Of a stretch of DNA of 32,043 nucleotides, positions 1 through 7,330 are shown one piece after another. The notes beneath the pieces are model-generated. The model saw nothing but the letters and a program-made list of their open reading frames with translations, was not told the DNA's origin and searched no databases. Position 1 is the first letter of the stretch. Every line of letters begins with the position of its first letter. A program made the position numbers and the translations under genes. Source of the stretch: SAR324 cluster bacterium lautmerah10 (GTDB lineage: Bacteria; SAR324; NAC60-12); assembly GCA_001469005.2 (NCBI GenBank), contig LNZD02000017.1, positions 1 to 32,043 on the forward strand. The letters are read 5' to 3'.

Positions 1-1
1 A

Positions 2-136
2 GTTCTTAAATTTATTCCCTCCCAGAATACTGAAGATGAAAATCTTAAAAATGAGCTTTCCGAAAAAATCCAAGCCTTTGATCAGTTGACTTATCAATTA
101 CTTACTGAAAACCGATGGGCTCAACCTAATAAATAA
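2..136 (+). CDS. C-terminal end of an unidentified protein (partial)
   Basis: An open frame enters from the left edge and ends at TAA 134-136, giving the last 44 residues of a protein. The tail is hydrophilic and helical in character, ending in ...LLTENRWAQPNK. No family can be recognised from so little. It converges on the glycosyltransferase remnant that follows on the other strand, with about 60 bp of AT-rich sequence between the two stop codons. Confidence 0.5.
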   Translation, partial: VLKFIPSQNTEDENLKNELSEKIQAFDQLTYQLLTENRWAQPNK

Positions 137-195
137 TTTTTTCATGACTTTTTGTTTAATCAAACAGATATTTCAATTAAACACTTGAAAATAAA

Positions 196-666
196 TTATA
201 TATTTTTATTTCCAGACCACATTTCCGCAGGCGGTTTTCCTGTAACTTTTCCCCAAAGGATAATTAATTCTTGATCTTGATGATGCTTGAGACGAAAACT
301 AGATTCTTTGTGAATTTCAATGTGATTATCAAATTGTTTAGGATTAAAACTTCTTTTGTCCCCAATGATGATAACTCGACATTCATTCAGATTAAGATTT
401 TTGTCTCGAAAACTATAAAAGGACAAATGGTTAGGATCAAAGGCAAGAACAGTTGGTTGATCAGGCAGATTGAAAGCTAGTTGTGAAACCCAGAACCAAC
501 GAAATGACGCAATGTATGGGTCTTCAGAACAATGCTCATATTGATTAAGTTTGTCTGATTGATGATGTTGGAAATGCGTAATTGATTTATATTCTATTTT
601 TTCTAAATGTTCGACCAAAGGTTTCCAAATAGTAATTTGCCCAAGCCCTCCCGGTTCATTACCCAA
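196..666 (-). pseudogene. GT39 glycosyltransferase, C-terminal fragment
   Basis: This 156-codon frame opens with a TTG and resembles the soluble periplasmic end of ArnT/GT39-type membrane glycosyltransferases. It has a W-K-P-L-V-E-H-L-E stretch like the 'GW..La..le' segment and, near residues 52-80, A-S-F-R-W-F-W-V-S-Q-L-A-F-N-L-P followed by P-T-V-L-A-F, matching the conserved 'q.aselaFYlPgqP.vya' region. An in-frame TAA sits two codons before the TTG, so it cannot be read with the membrane half that precedes it. I take it as the rest of the gene at 659-1540, separated by a frame change and by loss of the middle of the protein. It is unlikely to be translated as a working protein alone. Confidence 0.6.
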
Positions 667-1540
667 CCATTAGAATGATATATAGAGAGTTTCTCCTATG
701 GTTAAAAAATTGAAGAATTATCATGAAACATAGAATTGGCCCTGCTAATAAAGGTACTGCAATCAGAATCCTGAGGAGCCAATCAAAATGAAATTCTAAA
801 CCTCCAAAACCATGATGGCTTTGATAAAAAAATGAGATCCATTGATGTTGACTGTTCCAATAGAGGACAGGAATTATTGCAAAAAGACCTGAAATCACTG
901 AGGCTATCCACCCCAGAAATTCTTTATTGAAATACACTCTCCTTAACCATAATAAGCATAGCATCGCCCCTGAAACCATCGGGGCTGCATGATATTTGAA
1001 ACAAAAGGCTAAACCTCCAGACAGTCCCATTAAAATAAAATTCTCTAAGCCAGCCTTTCCATCCTTTTTTAGAGCCAGACAGAAAACCAGTAAAAGGAAG
1101 ACCGACATAAAAAAAATCAATCCAATGTCTGGCAGGAGCATGATCCCTCCCGCACTTAGAATAGGAGACAGTTGGGTAGATCCGAATAAAATCCATGCTT
1201 CCTTTTTACTCAGGCTTCTTTCAGCCATAAGGGTAGTGCATGCCACAAGCACCAAAGTGGCTGCCAAGTGAATAAGGGGAGGCCAAAATCTCGCTGCCAG
1301 AAGACTGCCTCCAAAAAACTGCCCCAACCAGGAAAGCCATGCAACTCCTGGAGGATGATCATAGTAACTCCACTGGAGATTTCGGCCCCAATCCCAATAA
1401 TAAGTTTCATCATGTCCCAGAGGGATTGTTGAAGACATCAACCAACGAATCAGAAGTGCCACAATCAGAGCTAGAGTAATATGCGGTACTTTCAGAAAAT
1501 GAAATAGATCCTTGGCAATCTGATTAAACACTATGATCAA
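659..1540 (-). pseudogene. GT39 (ArnT/PMT-like) membrane glycosyltransferase, N-terminal part
   Basis: Encodes 293 residues of a multi-spanning inner-membrane glycosyltransferase of the GT39 type, enzymes that move a sugar from a polyprenyl-phosphate carrier to lipid A, lipid or protein on the periplasmic face. Visible hallmarks are the first helix (about residues 18-36), the catalytic acidic loop H-D-E-T-Y-Y-W (D44/E45), the Y-Y-D-H-P-P-G motif (59-65), and a series of further helices up to G-P-I-L near 270. Full-length relatives are usually about 500-550 residues and carry more helices with a P-H-W loop before the periplasmic domain. Here the frame stops right after ...IILMVG, and the C-terminal domain resumes at once in another frame (196-666). 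So it is an internally deleted gene or an assembly gap. The start used is TTG; a GTG three codons later is equally possible. Confidence 0.75.
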
Positions 1541-1602
1541 TAAGATAAATGTTTCTCAAAAACTATTTGAAAACTAATTAGAGCCTCAGAAATAAAAGGC
1601 GA

Positions 1603-1640
1603 TAGGAAGATTAAATCTAAAGCACTCAAAGATCTTCCTA
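1603..1640. repeat. Inverted repeat in AT-rich intergenic DNA
   Basis: TAGGAAGAT (1603-1611) pairs perfectly with ATCTTCCTA (1632-1640) across a 20-nt spacer. It lies in the 247-bp AT-rich gap between the GT39 start and the 3' end of the 1788-2411 gene. It could form a hairpin in the minus-strand transcript of the latter, but no T-run follows. I see no other gene in this gap. Confidence 0.3.
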
Positions 1641-1787
1641 ACTGAAAAAAGTCTGATATGGAAAAAACGGGAGAGAACTTAAAAAACAAAATTCACAGAC
1701 TCAATCATTAGAATCTGTTCAGAGAAAATAACAGTTCCAATGTGTTACAGGACAAAAAATATATGAAGGAAATAACCAAAAAGAATG

Positions 1788-2411
1788 CTAAAAATTCCAG
1801 GAATAGGCAATTTTGAACCCTGAGGTTTCATGCATGACCAAAATCTGCGAATCAGCTTCAGCACTTCCCATATCCGGCCTTGGTGCTGCAGGATCCCAGA
1901 TGCTTCGGGTGCCTAGAAGTAATCCAATCACACCCCCAAGAACTGTTGAAGTTCCAATTGTCCTCCATTGATTCCGGGTGGTAGTTTCCTGGGCAATAAA
2001 AGCGCTCCACCCCCCAATCATCAGACCTGTTCCAGCACCATAGCCAATATTCGCAATACTTTGTTGACGCTCTCGTTGGAGTAATTCTCGTTGGGTGAAT
2101 AGATTATCCTGAAGTGCTTGTTCAGTACCAATATCAAATGATTCTTCATCTATGTAAAGATCTTCTTCTTCATTCATTGGTGCGAAGGGGTCACCTTCCT
2201 CTGTCATTCCTGGTTCAAGGAAATCATCAGTTATTCCAAATTCACTATCCTGAAAATCCCCTCCAGAATCTCCAAAGCCAATTTCTTCGTTATCAAAAAA
2301 TGGATCATCCTCAAATGCTTGAGCGAAAGAGTTGTTCGAAAATGCACACATCAAGAGAATCAGAGTAATCCAGGCAAGAAACCCGAGCTTTTTAAAGGAT
2401 GAAAAAAACAT
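1788..2411 (-). CDS. Exported acidic glycine-zipper protein with OMP-like C-terminus (paralogue A)
   Basis: I start it at ATG 2411 because this gives a clean signal peptide: basic K-K-L-G, a hydrophobic core, then S-F-A-Q. The frame stays open upstream to 2567, but that extension is not signal-like. The mature protein begins with about 80 very acidic residues (many D, E, F, G). Then come a charged Q/R/E helix and two glycine-spaced hydrophobic segments (G-Y-G-A-G-T-G-L-M-I-G-G and V-L-G-G-V-I-G-L-L-L-G). It ends in F-K-I-A-Y-S-W-N-F: alternating hydrophobics and a terminal Phe, as in the BAM recognition signal of outer-membrane proteins. No known family recognised. The two divergent genes at 2588 and 3029 share the same plan, so I treat them as paralogues. 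Location is probably the outer membrane or periplasm (inference). Confidence 0.65.
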   Translation of the reverse strand: MFFSSFKKLGFLAWITLILLMCAFSNNSFAQAFEDDPFFDNEEIGFGDSGGDFQDSEFGITDDFLEPGMTEEGDPFAPMNEEEDLYIDEESFDIGTEQALQDNLFTQRELLQRERQQSIANIGYGAGTGLMIGGWSAFIAQETTTRNQWRTIGTSTVLGGVIGLLLGTRSIWDPAAPRPDMGSAEADSQILVMHETSGFKIAYSWNF

Positions 2412-2587
2412 TTTGGGCAATTCTAAGATTCTTTCAGGTGAAGGAATTGCATTGACGTCGATAAACCCGTTATTTGATGAAGTCAAATGTGATGCAATTC
2501 TCATTCTAACCTGGAAAATTGAAACATCAGGACGTAAATTTGACCAGTCCCCATAAACAAGAAACACAAGAAATGAAAATCAATTAG
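2412..2587. promoter_or_regulatory. Divergent intergenic region between paralogues A and B
   Basis: These 176 bases separate two divergently read genes of the same architecture, so promoters for both should lie here. I cannot pick convincing -35/-10 pairs by eye. The upstream extension of the minus-strand frame covers it, which I regard as chance. Confidence 0.35.
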
Positions 2588-3025
2588 ATGAATTCTCTTT
2601 CTAATCAACCTATCAAATCAATTAGAAACATATTCGTATTCCTAATTATTTGCTTCTGTGTTTTGGCTGTAAACCCCTTGAAGGCGCAAGAAACAGGTCC
2701 ACTTTTGATGAAGCAGCAACTCGGCTACACCCTTGCTGGAGGAGTCGCAGGAGTCGGCATCGGAGCGCTTTTATGGTTCATGGATCCTCTCAACCCCAAC
2801 ATTCAACCTATGGATCAGGCAAAAGATGGATTTGTGTACGGAACAGCATTTGGAGCCCTTTTTGGATTTTATCTGCTGAATAATTCCATAAATTTTCCTA
2901 CCCAAAATGCTCCTGTCCAAAATTTCGATGACTTACTGGGGATGGAAAATCGAAGATCTTCTAGAAAAAAAACCGGTAAAGGCTCCTTCGGCTGGCATTT
3001 ATCAGTTTATGAGTTCCGCTTCTAG
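2588..3025 (+). CDS. Exported small glycine-zipper protein with OMP-like C-terminus (paralogue B)
   Basis: A 145-residue protein. Residues 1-33 look like a signal peptide (basic N-terminus, I-F-V-F-L-I-I-C-F-C-V-L-A-V core, cleavage likely after L-K-A). Two glycine-spaced hydrophobic segments follow: G-Y-T-L-A-G-G-V-A-G-V-G-I-G near 46-60 and Y-G-T-A-F-G-A-L-F-G-F near 84-95, with a polar linker between. The tail is basic and ends W-H-L-S-V-Y-E-F-R-F, with aromatics at alternating positions and a terminal Phe. The plan matches the genes at 1788-2411 and 3029-3502. Its stop is three bases before the next start, so B and C should be co-transcribed and run on into lptC. Family unknown; envelope location inferred. 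Confidence 0.7.
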   Translation: MNSLSNQPIKSIRNIFVFLIICFCVLAVNPLKAQETGPLLMKQQLGYTLAGGVAGVGIGALLWFMDPLNPNIQPMDQAKDGFVYGTAFGALFGFYLLNNSINFPTQNAPVQNFDDLLGMENRRSSRKKTGKGSFGWHLSVYEFRF

Positions 3026-3028
3026 CAT

Positions 3029-3502
3029 ATGAAATTGTTAAAAGATCACTCTATTCAAAGCATTCTCAAGCGACTAGTTCTGTACCTCATTATTTTAATG
3101 AATTTCCATAACCCTGTTTTTTCACAAGAAAATCAATCAGTTCCAGGATCTTCATCTCAGCCTGTAATGCAATCCGTTTTTTGGAATACAGTTTGGGGAT
3201 CTACATGGGGTGCAGTAATGGGAGTTTCCTATCATTGGTTATCTGGAGTTCAATTCAGGGAATCAGTCGTCACTTCCACAACGATTGGAGGAGCTTTAGG
3301 GTATGGCCTTGGACTATATATGGTCTTGAATGGACTCACATTTGACGAGCGCTATCTCTTGAAACTTCCTAAATTTCAATTGGGTCCTAGACCCAATGCT
3401 TCTCTTTGGGAAAAGGACAAAAATATTCTTCACGCTCAAGGAACCTCTCGAAAAAAACCAGATTTCAAGTGGGAAGCGACTCTATTCCAATTCCATTTTT
3501 GA
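3029..3502 (+). CDS. Exported small glycine-zipper protein with OMP-like C-terminus (paralogue C)
   Basis: A 157-residue protein starting at ATG 3029, directly after the stop of paralogue B. Residues 1-32 form a signal peptide (K-R-L-V-L-Y-L-I-I-L-M core, V-F-S-Q cleavage region). Two hydrophobic glycine-patterned segments follow (V-W-G-S-T-W-G-A-V-M-G-V near 55-66 and T-I-G-G-A-L-G-Y-G-L-G near 85-97). The C-terminal half is basic and ends W-E-A-T-L-F-Q-F-H-F, again with aromatic residues at every second position and a final Phe. It lies 21 bases upstream of lptC, which ties this family to lipopolysaccharide or outer-membrane assembly by context only. No Pfam-type family recognised. Confidence 0.7.
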   Translation: MKLLKDHSIQSILKRLVLYLIILMNFHNPVFSQENQSVPGSSSQPVMQSVFWNTVWGSTWGAVMGVSYHWLSGVQFRESVVTSTTIGGALGYGLGLYMVLNGLTFDERYLLKLPKFQLGPRPNASLWEKDKNILHAQGTSRKKPDFKWEATLFQFHF

Positions 3503-3523
3503 CCACATTTAAAGTTATTGGGA

Positions 3524-4120
3524 ATGATGGCTTCGGTTGAGTTGCCCTCCTTTTCCTCACTCATTCTCGATAACCGAAGAGAACTTGCAGTTCTTATCTT
3601 CTTGGGGATTCTTCTCGGATACGCATTTTATTATTACCATACTCTCACTCCTGCAGAATCACCGATATCTGATGAAAGCGGTGTCATCCATTTGGATGAG
3701 ATAAAGGTCAATGACTTTGTTGATAACCGCAAAGGATGGCAACTCAGAGGAAAAACTGCGGTTGTTCTTGAAGACACGAAAAGGATGCGGATTGAACAAA
3801 TTGAAATATCGATTTTTGTCCCCTATACCATGGAAGAAAAGTCTCCTACACTCGATGTTCTAATCACTGCTGACGAGGGGTTGATGGAATGGAAAGATAA
3901 CCGTCTTACCCTAATTGGGAATGTCGTATTGAAACGTTCTGACGGTAGTCTCATCTTGAGCAACTCAGCACTCTATGAGACTCAAAAAGAGGTTTTCACG
4001 ATACCAGGGAAAGTTCGAATCCTGCGGGATGAACATACTCTCGAAGGGAACAGTTTAACTTACCATGTTCCAAACAAGAAAATGGAGATGACTGAACCTT
4101 TGTTGATCCGTTATGAATAA
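3524..4120 (+). CDS. lptC: LptC-like lipopolysaccharide export protein
   Basis: About 198 residues with the LptC layout: a short cytoplasmic N-terminus, one transmembrane helix (about residues 20-38, ending in Y-Y-Y), then a periplasmic beta-jellyroll of the LptC/OstA type. Within the latter, the succession of I-x-L-D-E-I-K-V-N-D-F, W-Q-L-R-G-K-T-A, A-D-E-G-L-M-E-W, L-T-L-I-G-N-V-V-L and L-E-G-N-S-L-T-Y is the usual repeating pattern. In the Lpt bridge LptC anchors to the LptB2FG ABC transporter and passes LPS to LptA. The frame is open from TTG 3518, but ATG 3524 or 3527 is the more natural start; no strong ribosome site is visible. lptA and lptB do not follow; the next gene is convergent. 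Upstream are the two small envelope genes. Confidence 0.8.
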   Translation: MMASVELPSFSSLILDNRRELAVLIFLGILLGYAFYYYHTLTPAESPISDESGVIHLDEIKVNDFVDNRKGWQLRGKTAVVLEDTKRMRIEQIEISIFVPYTMEEKSPTLDVLITADEGLMEWKDNRLTLIGNVVLKRSDGSLILSNSALYETQKEVFTIPGKVRILRDEHTLEGNSLTYHVPNKKMEMTEPLLIRYE

Positions 4121-4135
4121 AAAAGTAACCTTTTT
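4120..4135. terminator. Weak AT-rich hairpin between convergent lptC and the TraB gene
   Basis: AAAAAG (4120-4125), loop TAAC, CTTTTT (4130-4135). It reads as a six-pair A/T stem in both directions, ending in a T-run, and sits directly after the lptC stop. It is plausible as a bidirectional terminator but thermodynamically weak. Confidence 0.35.
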
Positions 4136-4156
4136 CTTGATCTGAAATTTTAACAT

Positions 4157-5317
4157 TCATAGCAGTGAAGCTATGGCCACTCCACCTATCAAAGTCCCTG
4201 CGGTACTCCCAAGATTTGCAAAAACCACCACCAGAAGAATTCGTGTAATTTTATTTTTCCAGAAACCCTTGAAACTGGTGATATCCTCTCCCAGATGCTC
4301 AAAATCCTTGACCTGAGGTTTATTAAGAATTGCTTCGACAAGTCCAGCAACCCAACCCGCAGCAATCATTGGATTAAGGGAAGTAAAAGGTGCAGCAAGA
4401 AAAGCGGAGATGATGGTTAACGGATGAGCTAAAGCGAGGGCTGCTCCTAACGCTGAGAGAATTCCGTTGATGAGAAACCAGCGCTGAATCATTTGCCAAC
4501 TCACTCCTGCATCCACATTGAAAAAGCCATAGGCAATGAGTCCTATGATGATTGCAGGGATTCCCCACTTCAAAAACTGTCCGGTTGAACTTGGTGGAGG
4601 AACAATTTCGAGGTTTTCAAGATTATGGGACTCATTCAGTTCTTTCAAAATTCCGGATAGATGTCCTGCCCCCACCACAGCCACCAAATTAGTTCCTGGG
4701 GCCTGGCGAATCTTTTCAGCCAGATACTGGTCTCGTTCGTCAATAAGGGTGCGTTTCATGTCTTTCGAATCAGATGCAAGGGCCTCCATCGCTTCTGACA
4801 ATGCATCTCCCTGCTTCAATTTTTCAACCTCATCCTGGGTGATTTCTTCACTTACCAATAAGCCCATCATCAGTTGTCCAAACACTTTGACTTTGGCAAA
4901 AAAAGTCATCCCTCGCCATGTCCTCTGCAAAGTAGTCCTGACATCACGGTCAGCCAAAACCAAATTTGCTCCAATGCGTTCTGCTCCATCAACTGCTTCA
5001 AGCATTTCAGCACCAGGCTGAATTCCAAGTTGAGCTCCCAAACGTTTCTGAAACGCAGACATGATCAGATTCGCCAGAAGAAGGAAGGTTTTCTGTTCCT
5101 TGACGACCTTGAGAATGTCCATTTCCTGCCAGTTGTCCCTATTTTTTAGAGATTCGTAACGGGACCCGCATAATTCAACACAAACAGTGTCGGGTTTTTG
5201 TTCATCGATGATCTGCTTAACTTCCTCAACACTGGAACGGGAAATATGAGCAGTACCCACTAAAGTTAAATGTCTGCCATCAAGCTCAAGTTGATGAACA
5301 TTCCCTGAATCGACCAT
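4157..5317 (-). CDS. TraB/PrgY-family membrane protein
   Basis: 386 residues. The N-terminal half carries the TraB-family signature: L-V-G-T-A-H-I-S (19-26), V-C-V-E-L-C-G-S-R-Y (45-54), an L-A-D-R-D-V motif in the middle, and V-V-G-A-G-H-L near 210. This domain is thought to be a metalloprotease-like fold related to TIKI/EreA. The C-terminal half has at least four hydrophobic helices (about 248-265, 283-303, 308-330, 365-386). PrgY of enterococci blocks a peptide pheromone; the role of the widespread bacterial and archaeal homologues is not settled, so only the family should be trusted. The start ATG 5317 is preceded by two AAGGA-like boxes. A hairpin covers the stop codon. Confidence 0.85.
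   Translation of the reverse strand: MVDSGNVHQLELDGRHLTLVGTAHISRSSVEEVKQIIDEQKPDTVCVELCGSRYESLKNRDNWQEMDILKVVKEQKTFLLLANLIMSAFQKRLGAQLGIQPGAEMLEAVDGAERIGANLVLADRDVRTTLQRTWRGMTFFAKVKVFGQLMMGLLVSEEITQDEVEKLKQGDALSEAMEALASDSKDMKRTLIDERDQYLAEKIRQAPGTNLVAVVGAGHLSGILKELNESHNLENLEIVPPPSSTGQFLKWGIPAIIIGLIAYGFFNVDAGVSWQMIQRWFLINGILSALGAALALAHPLTIISAFLAAPFTSLNPMIAAGWVAGLVEAILNKPQVKDFEHLGEDITSFKGFWKNKITRILLVVVFANLGSTAGTLIGGVAIASLL
4158..4175 (-). terminator. Hairpin overlapping the TraB-gene stop codon
   Basis: CATAGC (4158-4163) pairs with GCTATG (4170-4175) around a six-base loop. Read on the minus strand, the last codons of the gene form one arm and the stop codon TGA (4159-4157) lies in the other. 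A short A/T-rich stretch follows. It is a candidate terminator or 3' stability element, short and unproven. Confidence 0.35.
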
Positions 5318-5530
5318 AATCCTTGAATTTCCTTATTGGCTCTGGGAAAGGAGAAAAATTGAAGATTTATATACTAATGAATTTCACTTCAGTCACAAGA
5401 CCTGCTGAAGTACTGAAATCCTGTTAAAGATTCTCTTTGTCTGTTAGGTTCATGAAAACATCTACGTGTTTAACCGTTCGAATGACTATCTCAAAAGAGA
5501 TGGTTTAACAAAGCCAGATTCCATCTTCAG

Positions 5531-7330
5531 GTGTTTGTCCATTTTCTTCCTCTCATCCTAGCATCAATCACGCTTTCGTTCCTGGTTCTGGACCCCGAAA
5601 GAACTCCAGGATGGATGGAATTGTCATTCTTTCAATTCAACGGTTTCCTTTTTTTGGGAAGTGTTTTGCTGGGACAAATGATTCCCTGGTTTTCACGGCT
5701 AAAAAGAAATGAAAATCATGGATCATTTACCAGTTCCCACCTTTCCCCATCTCGTATCTTGAACTGGCTCCTTTGGTTCTGGCTGGTTCATGCAGGAACC
5801 CCAGATTTCTGGATTCGGAACAATTTGCAATGGGATTTCCCGATGGAATCCATAAGCATCCTTTTGTTACTGATCAGTTATTGGATCGCAGATGCATTAT
5901 CGTCAAATCATATCAGACAACTCGGAATCCAGGATTTGAGAGAAAAAGTCAAAATGTCGTTCAGGCATTCACGTATCCAGCTTCCTATTCTTTTGCTGGG
6001 AACCCTTGAATCCGGTTGGCTTTTTATGCTTCGTCATTTTGACCATTCCTTCCTGGAAATTAGCCCCTTATGGTTTGAACTCTTGAGCAGTGTCTTGATT
6101 TTATTCATTGCTGCCCCTCCGATCCTGATTCACAGTTGGGGAGCAAAATCCCTCGAATCCTCCGAAGCTAAAACTCTGATCATCGAGGAATTGAAACAGA
6201 ACAAGGTGCCCGTTCGGAGCATCCGCCTCTGGCCTGAAGAAGTCCTTCCCCATTCCACAGCAGGAGTGATCGGGATCATTCCAGGATTCCGTTACCTCAT
6301 GATCAGCAGAAAGCTGATGGAATTTCTCAACAAGGATGAACTCAAATCGGTAGTAGCCCATGAAGCGGGTCACCTCCGCAAAAAACATCTTCTTTTTTTT
6401 GCAATTGCGATGTTGGGTTTCATGGTATTGGCTCAAATAATCCTGACAGGTCTGACGTTGAGTTTTCCCCAAAGTCCAATTATTCAAGAATCTTATCTGA
6501 TTCTTCCGCTTTGGTTGGTGGGGTTGCTGATCTTTATTCGCTTTGGTTTTGGTTTTCTCAGTCGAAATTTTGAACGACAGGCAGACTGCAACGCGTTTTC
6601 GCGAAACGGATTAACCCCAATCGTCAATGCCCTTTTCAAGGTCAGTTGGATCAACGCCATCGATCCGGAACGAAGCAATTGGCATCACTGGGGAATCAGG
6701 GAGCGGGTGAATTTCCTGAAACAATGTGAAGAGGATCCCCAGAAAATCAATCGACACCATCACAGGGTGAGTAAAATCCAGGTCGGGTGCTTGATGATCG
6801 TGAGCCTTTTATTGACGGGAAATCTCTATCTGGAATCAAGCAACTTCAAAATCCTGTGGCTCAACCAACAGTTGGAATCACAAAGAAATGATTGGAACAT
6901 AGAGCATCAACCCAGGATGAGGCATCTCGCGGATCTTCTGTTTTTTGATGAACAATATGAATTATCAGAAAGATGGTACCGCAGGGCCTTGGATATTGAT
7001 CCTCAGGATCCATATGTCCTCAATAACCTCTCTTGGCTGTTGAGTCAGGTTCATGAAAAGGATGAATACCTTCTTGCGGAAAGCATCCGCCTTGTCGAAA
7101 AAGCCCTACAAAAAAAAGAGGCAGCGTTTATCTGGGACACCGCGGCTGAAGTCTACTGGAAATCAGGGAAAACTGATGCGGCAAAGAATGCCGCTCAAAA
7201 TGCATTGCTGCTGGCAGAAAAAGGAGAGGGTATATCTAACCATCAGGGTATTGAATATTATCACCGACAACTAAAAAAATTTTCAGAAACCGTATTTGCC
7301 CCCCTGGATGGGATCCCCTTGTTTGGGTAG
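5531..7330 (+). CDS. M48-family membrane zinc metalloprotease with C-terminal TPR
   Basis: 599 residues. The N-terminal third has several hydrophobic helices. The zinc site is H-E-A-G-H at 277-281, with the third ligand and following Asp in F-E-R-Q-A-D (E348, D352), the M48 (HtpX/Ste24) arrangement. Two further helices lie at about 287-310 and 322-340, and another after 410. After a linker, residues about 465-580 form helical repeats of TPR type (W-Y-R-R-A-L-D-I-D-P and A-A-K-N-A-A-Q-N-A-L). This membrane-protease-plus-TPR layout suggests quality control of envelope proteins (inference). The only available start is GTG 5531 with no clear ribosome site, because in-frame stops lie at 5453, 5471 and 5483. 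The last residues, after ...LKKFSETV, overlap the convergent relA end by 48 bases and may not be the native C-terminus. Confidence 0.8.
   Translation: MFVHFLPLILASITLSFLVLDPERTPGWMELSFFQFNGFLFLGSVLLGQMIPWFSRLKRNENHGSFTSSHLSPSRILNWLLWFWLVHAGTPDFWIRNNLQWDFPMESISILLLLISYWIADALSSNHIRQLGIQDLREKVKMSFRHSRIQLPILLLGTLESGWLFMLRHFDHSFLEISPLWFELLSSVLILFIAAPPILIHSWGAKSLESSEAKTLIIEELKQNKVPVRSIRLWPEEVLPHSTAGVIGIIPGFRYLMISRKLMEFLNKDELKSVVAHEAGHLRKKHLLFFAIAMLGFMVLAQIILTGLTLSFPQSPIIQESYLILPLWLVGLLIFIRFGFGFLSRNFERQADCNAFSRNGLTPIVNALFKVSWINAIDPERSNWHHWGIRERVNFLKQCEEDPQKINRHHHRVSKIQVGCLMIVSLLLTGNLYLESSNFKILWLNQQLESQRNDWNIEHQPRMRHLADLLFFDEQYELSERWYRRALDIDPQDPYVLNNLSWLLSQVHEKDEYLLAESIRLVEKALQKKEAAFIWDTAAEVYWKSGKTDAAKNAAQNALLLAEKGEGISNHQGIEYYHRQLKKFSETVFAPLDGIPLFG

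Noticed and set aside
2412..2567. Longer start for the 1788-2411 gene at 2567
   Set aside because: The extra 52 residues would sit in front of a typical signal peptide and occupy the divergent promoter region.
5452..5508. An 18-residue frame upstream of the M48 gene
   Set aside because: Too short, no ribosome site, and no sign of coding beyond chance.
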